Assembly (NCBI RefSeq): GCF_004365915.1
Contig: NZ_SODI01000001.1
Coordinates: 558,001 to 622,000 of the forward strand
Origin: Cryobacterium psychrophilum
GTDB lineage: Bacteria; Actinomycetota; Actinomycetes; Actinomycetales; Microbacteriaceae
Length of the DNA stretch: 64,000 nucleotides
Direction: 5' to 3'
The notes beneath the pieces are model-generated. The model made no database searches. It was not told where the DNA came from and saw only the letters and a list, made by a program, of their open reading frames with translations. Of the stretch, positions 62,423 through 64,000 are shown in pieces. The first letter of the stretch is position 1; every line of letters begins with the position of its first letter. A program made the translations under genes and the position numbers.

Positions 62423-63995
62423 AGACCCGGCCCAACTGATCGCGAACGACATCCGCTAGGCGCTCAGACCCCTCGAACTGAGCGAAGAGCTCCGTGCGCA
62501 AACGCAGGATCTTTTCCTCGATCGGCTCACCGTCGTCTTCGACGTCGACCGCCCCGACGTAGCGGCCAGGGGTGAGTGCGTATTCAGCGGCTTTGACATC
62601 TGCCAGCGACGCGGAATATGCAAAGCCGAGCTGGTCTGAATACGAAGGTGCATCATCTAACGCCGAAGGAGTCCCCCGCCACGCGTGATACGTGCCGGCG
62701 ATCTTGGCGATGTCGTCGTCGGACAACGCGCGCTCAGCCCGGTCGATCATGTGGCCGAGATTGCTGGCGTCAATGAAGAGCACCTGGCCGGTGCGGTCGA
62801 TGCTGCCATGCTCGCCAGCCGACTTGTCCTTGGCGAAGAACCAGGTGCAGACCGGGATACCGGTGCTGCGGAACAGCTGCGTGGGCAGAGCGATCATGCA
62901 GGAGACAAGGTCCGCCTCAACCAGCTGGGCACGGATCTCACCCTCACCGCTCGAGTTCGACGACATCGAGCCGTTCGCCATCACCACGCCGGCGCTGCCA
63001 CCGGGTGCGAGCTTGGAGATGATGTGCTGGATCCAGGCGTAGTTAGCGTTGCCGGCCGGGGGCACTCCGTACTTCCAACGCGGGTCGCTCTCGCTGCGGG
63101 CCCAGTCCTTGATGTTGAAGGGCGGGTTGGCGAGCACGTAGTCGGCCTGCAGCTCGGGGTGCTGGTCTCGGGCGAAGGTGTCGCCCCAGCGGCTGGCGAG
63201 GTTGCCGTTCAGCCCGTGGATGGCGAGGTTCATCTTGGCCATCCGCCAGGTTCGCTCGTTCATCTCCTGCCCGTAGACGGAGATGTTCGACCCCTCCTTC
63301 TGGTGCGACTCGAGGAACTTCTCGGTCTGCACGAACATGCCGCCCGACCCGCAGCACGGGTCGTAGACGCGGCCGTGGGTGGGTTCGAGCACCTCGACGA
63401 GCACCCGCACCACACCGGCGGGCGTGTAGAACTCGCCGCCGCGCTTGCCCTCGGCGGCCGCGAACTTCTCCAGGAAGTACTCGTAGACCTCGCCGAGGAT
63501 GTCGCGGGCCTTTGTGGCGCCGTGGCCGGTGAAGCGGGCCGAGTTGAGCAGGTCGAGCAGCTCGCCGAGGCGGCGCTGGTCGACGCCGTCGCGGTTGTAG
63601 ATGCGCGGAAGTGAACCGGCCAGAGCGGCGTTGTCGGCGGAGAGCAGGTCCATCGCCTCGTCGATGAGCAGCCCGATCGACTTCGGCGCCTCCCCCGGGG
63701 CGGCCGGCAGGCCCTTCGCGTTCTCGGCGAGGTAGGTCCAGCGGGCGCGGGCGCCCACCCAGAACACGCCACGGCCGGTGTACTCGTCGACGTCGTCGAT
63801 CAACTGGCCAATCTGGTCCTCGTTCAGGCCGTCGGCCTCCAGCTCGGTGCGGATCTGCTCACGGCGCTCATCGAACGCGTCGGACACGTACTTGAGGAAC
63901 ACCAGACCCAGGATGACGTCTTTGTACTGCGAGGCATCCATCGAGCCGCGCAGCTTGTCGGCGGCCTTCCAGAGGGTGTCCTTCAGCTCTTTCAT
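62415..63995 (-). CDS. hsdM: Type I DNA methyltransferase subunit M
   Basis: 526 residues, complete. The N-terminal domain starts LKDTLWKAADKLRGSMDASQ. SAM motif I is DPCCGSGGMFVQ near 215, and catalytic motif IV is ANPPFN near 290. It methylates adenine in the site read by HsdS and also joins the restriction complex. It is the first gene of hsdM-hsdS-hsdR. The promoter lies beyond the window edge, and the start codon is 5 bases from it. Confidence 0.96.
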   Translation of the reverse strand: MKELKDTLWKAADKLRGSMDASQYKDVILGLVFLKYVSDAFDERREQIRTELEADGLNEDQIGQLIDDVDEYTGRGVFWVGARARWTYLAENAKGLPAAPGEAPKSIGLLIDEAMDLLSADNAALAGSLPRIYNRDGVDQRRLGELLDLLNSARFTGHGATKARDILGEVYEYFLEKFAAAEGKRGGEFYTPAGVVRVLVEVLEPTHGRVYDPCCGSGGMFVQTEKFLESHQKEGSNISVYGQEMNERTWRMAKMNLAIHGLNGNLASRWGDTFARDQHPELQADYVLANPPFNIKDWARSESDPRWKYGVPPAGNANYAWIQHIISKLAPGGSAGVVMANGSMSSNSSGEGEIRAQLVEADLVSCMIALPTQLFRSTGIPVCTWFFAKDKSAGEHGSIDRTGQVLFIDASNLGHMIDRAERALSDDDIAKIAGTYHAWRGTPSALDDAPSYSDQLGFAYSASLADVKAAEYALTPGRYVGAVDVEDDGEPIEEKILRLRTELFAQFEGSERLADVVRDQLGRVYV

Positions 63996-64000
63996 GGTCG

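Noticed and set aside
1..64000. CRISPR array
   Set aside because: No regularly spaced short repeats or cas genes were seen anywhere in the window.

Overview
The window is a high-GC actinobacterial chromosome segment. The gene style, the frequent GCATCC/GGATGC words and the families present suggest Microbacteriaceae or a close relative; this is inferred from protein style, not from a marker gene. A housekeeping end (3' part of nuoL, nuoM, nuoN of respiratory complex I; 1-4191) is followed by about 60 kb of accessory DNA made of nested mobile elements and a defence island.

Layout. 4384-8215: a decayed copy of an unusual three-gene element, A-B-C. A and B have the tyrosine-recombinase fold but lack most catalytic residues; C looks like a large DDE transposase. 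8318-13087: a primase-helicase of the TOTE conflict type, an AbiEi-like regulator with the stump of its nucleotidyltransferase partner, and an EcsC-family protein. 13277-18119: a Tn554-type transposon (tnpA-tnpB-tnpC) lying between two inverted 3' fragments of IS1380-family elements. 18110-20335: a quinone reductase cut by the IS1380 end, a 3' tRNA-Pro fragment and a WrbA-like remnant. 20465-25845: ABC exporter, membrane protein, methyltransferase and GIY-YIG protein. 26100-31357: remains of a conjugative element (MobF/TraA helicase portion plus three downstream genes) invaded by a DUF808 gene between direct repeats. 31311-38285: a second, better preserved A-B-C element that destroyed traA and was itself hit by an IS21-family element (32855-35530) inside gene B, with a clear 6-bp target duplication.

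38362-63995 is a dense defence island, mostly on the minus strand: a large SF2 helicase with a possible nuclease tail; a lipase-like hydrolase with a glycine-rich hydrophobic domain; a zinc-hook ATPase operon ending in a truncated gene; a methylase-like/TRD fusion with altered motif IV coupled to a metallophosphoesterase; a GmrSD-type protein (DUF262 plus HNH) with a translationally coupled partner; two small genes including a HExxH protein; and a complete type I restriction-modification operon hsdM-hsdS-hsdR followed by an Abi-like gene.

The best candidate for an undescribed system is the A-B-C element. It occurs twice, with the same gene order, a strong palindrome just upstream of gene A, an inverted repeat between A and B, the same strong terminator after C, and two overlapping, mutually exclusive hairpins at the right end. 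The two copies are diverged in sequence, so these features have been kept by selection or function rather than by recent duplication.
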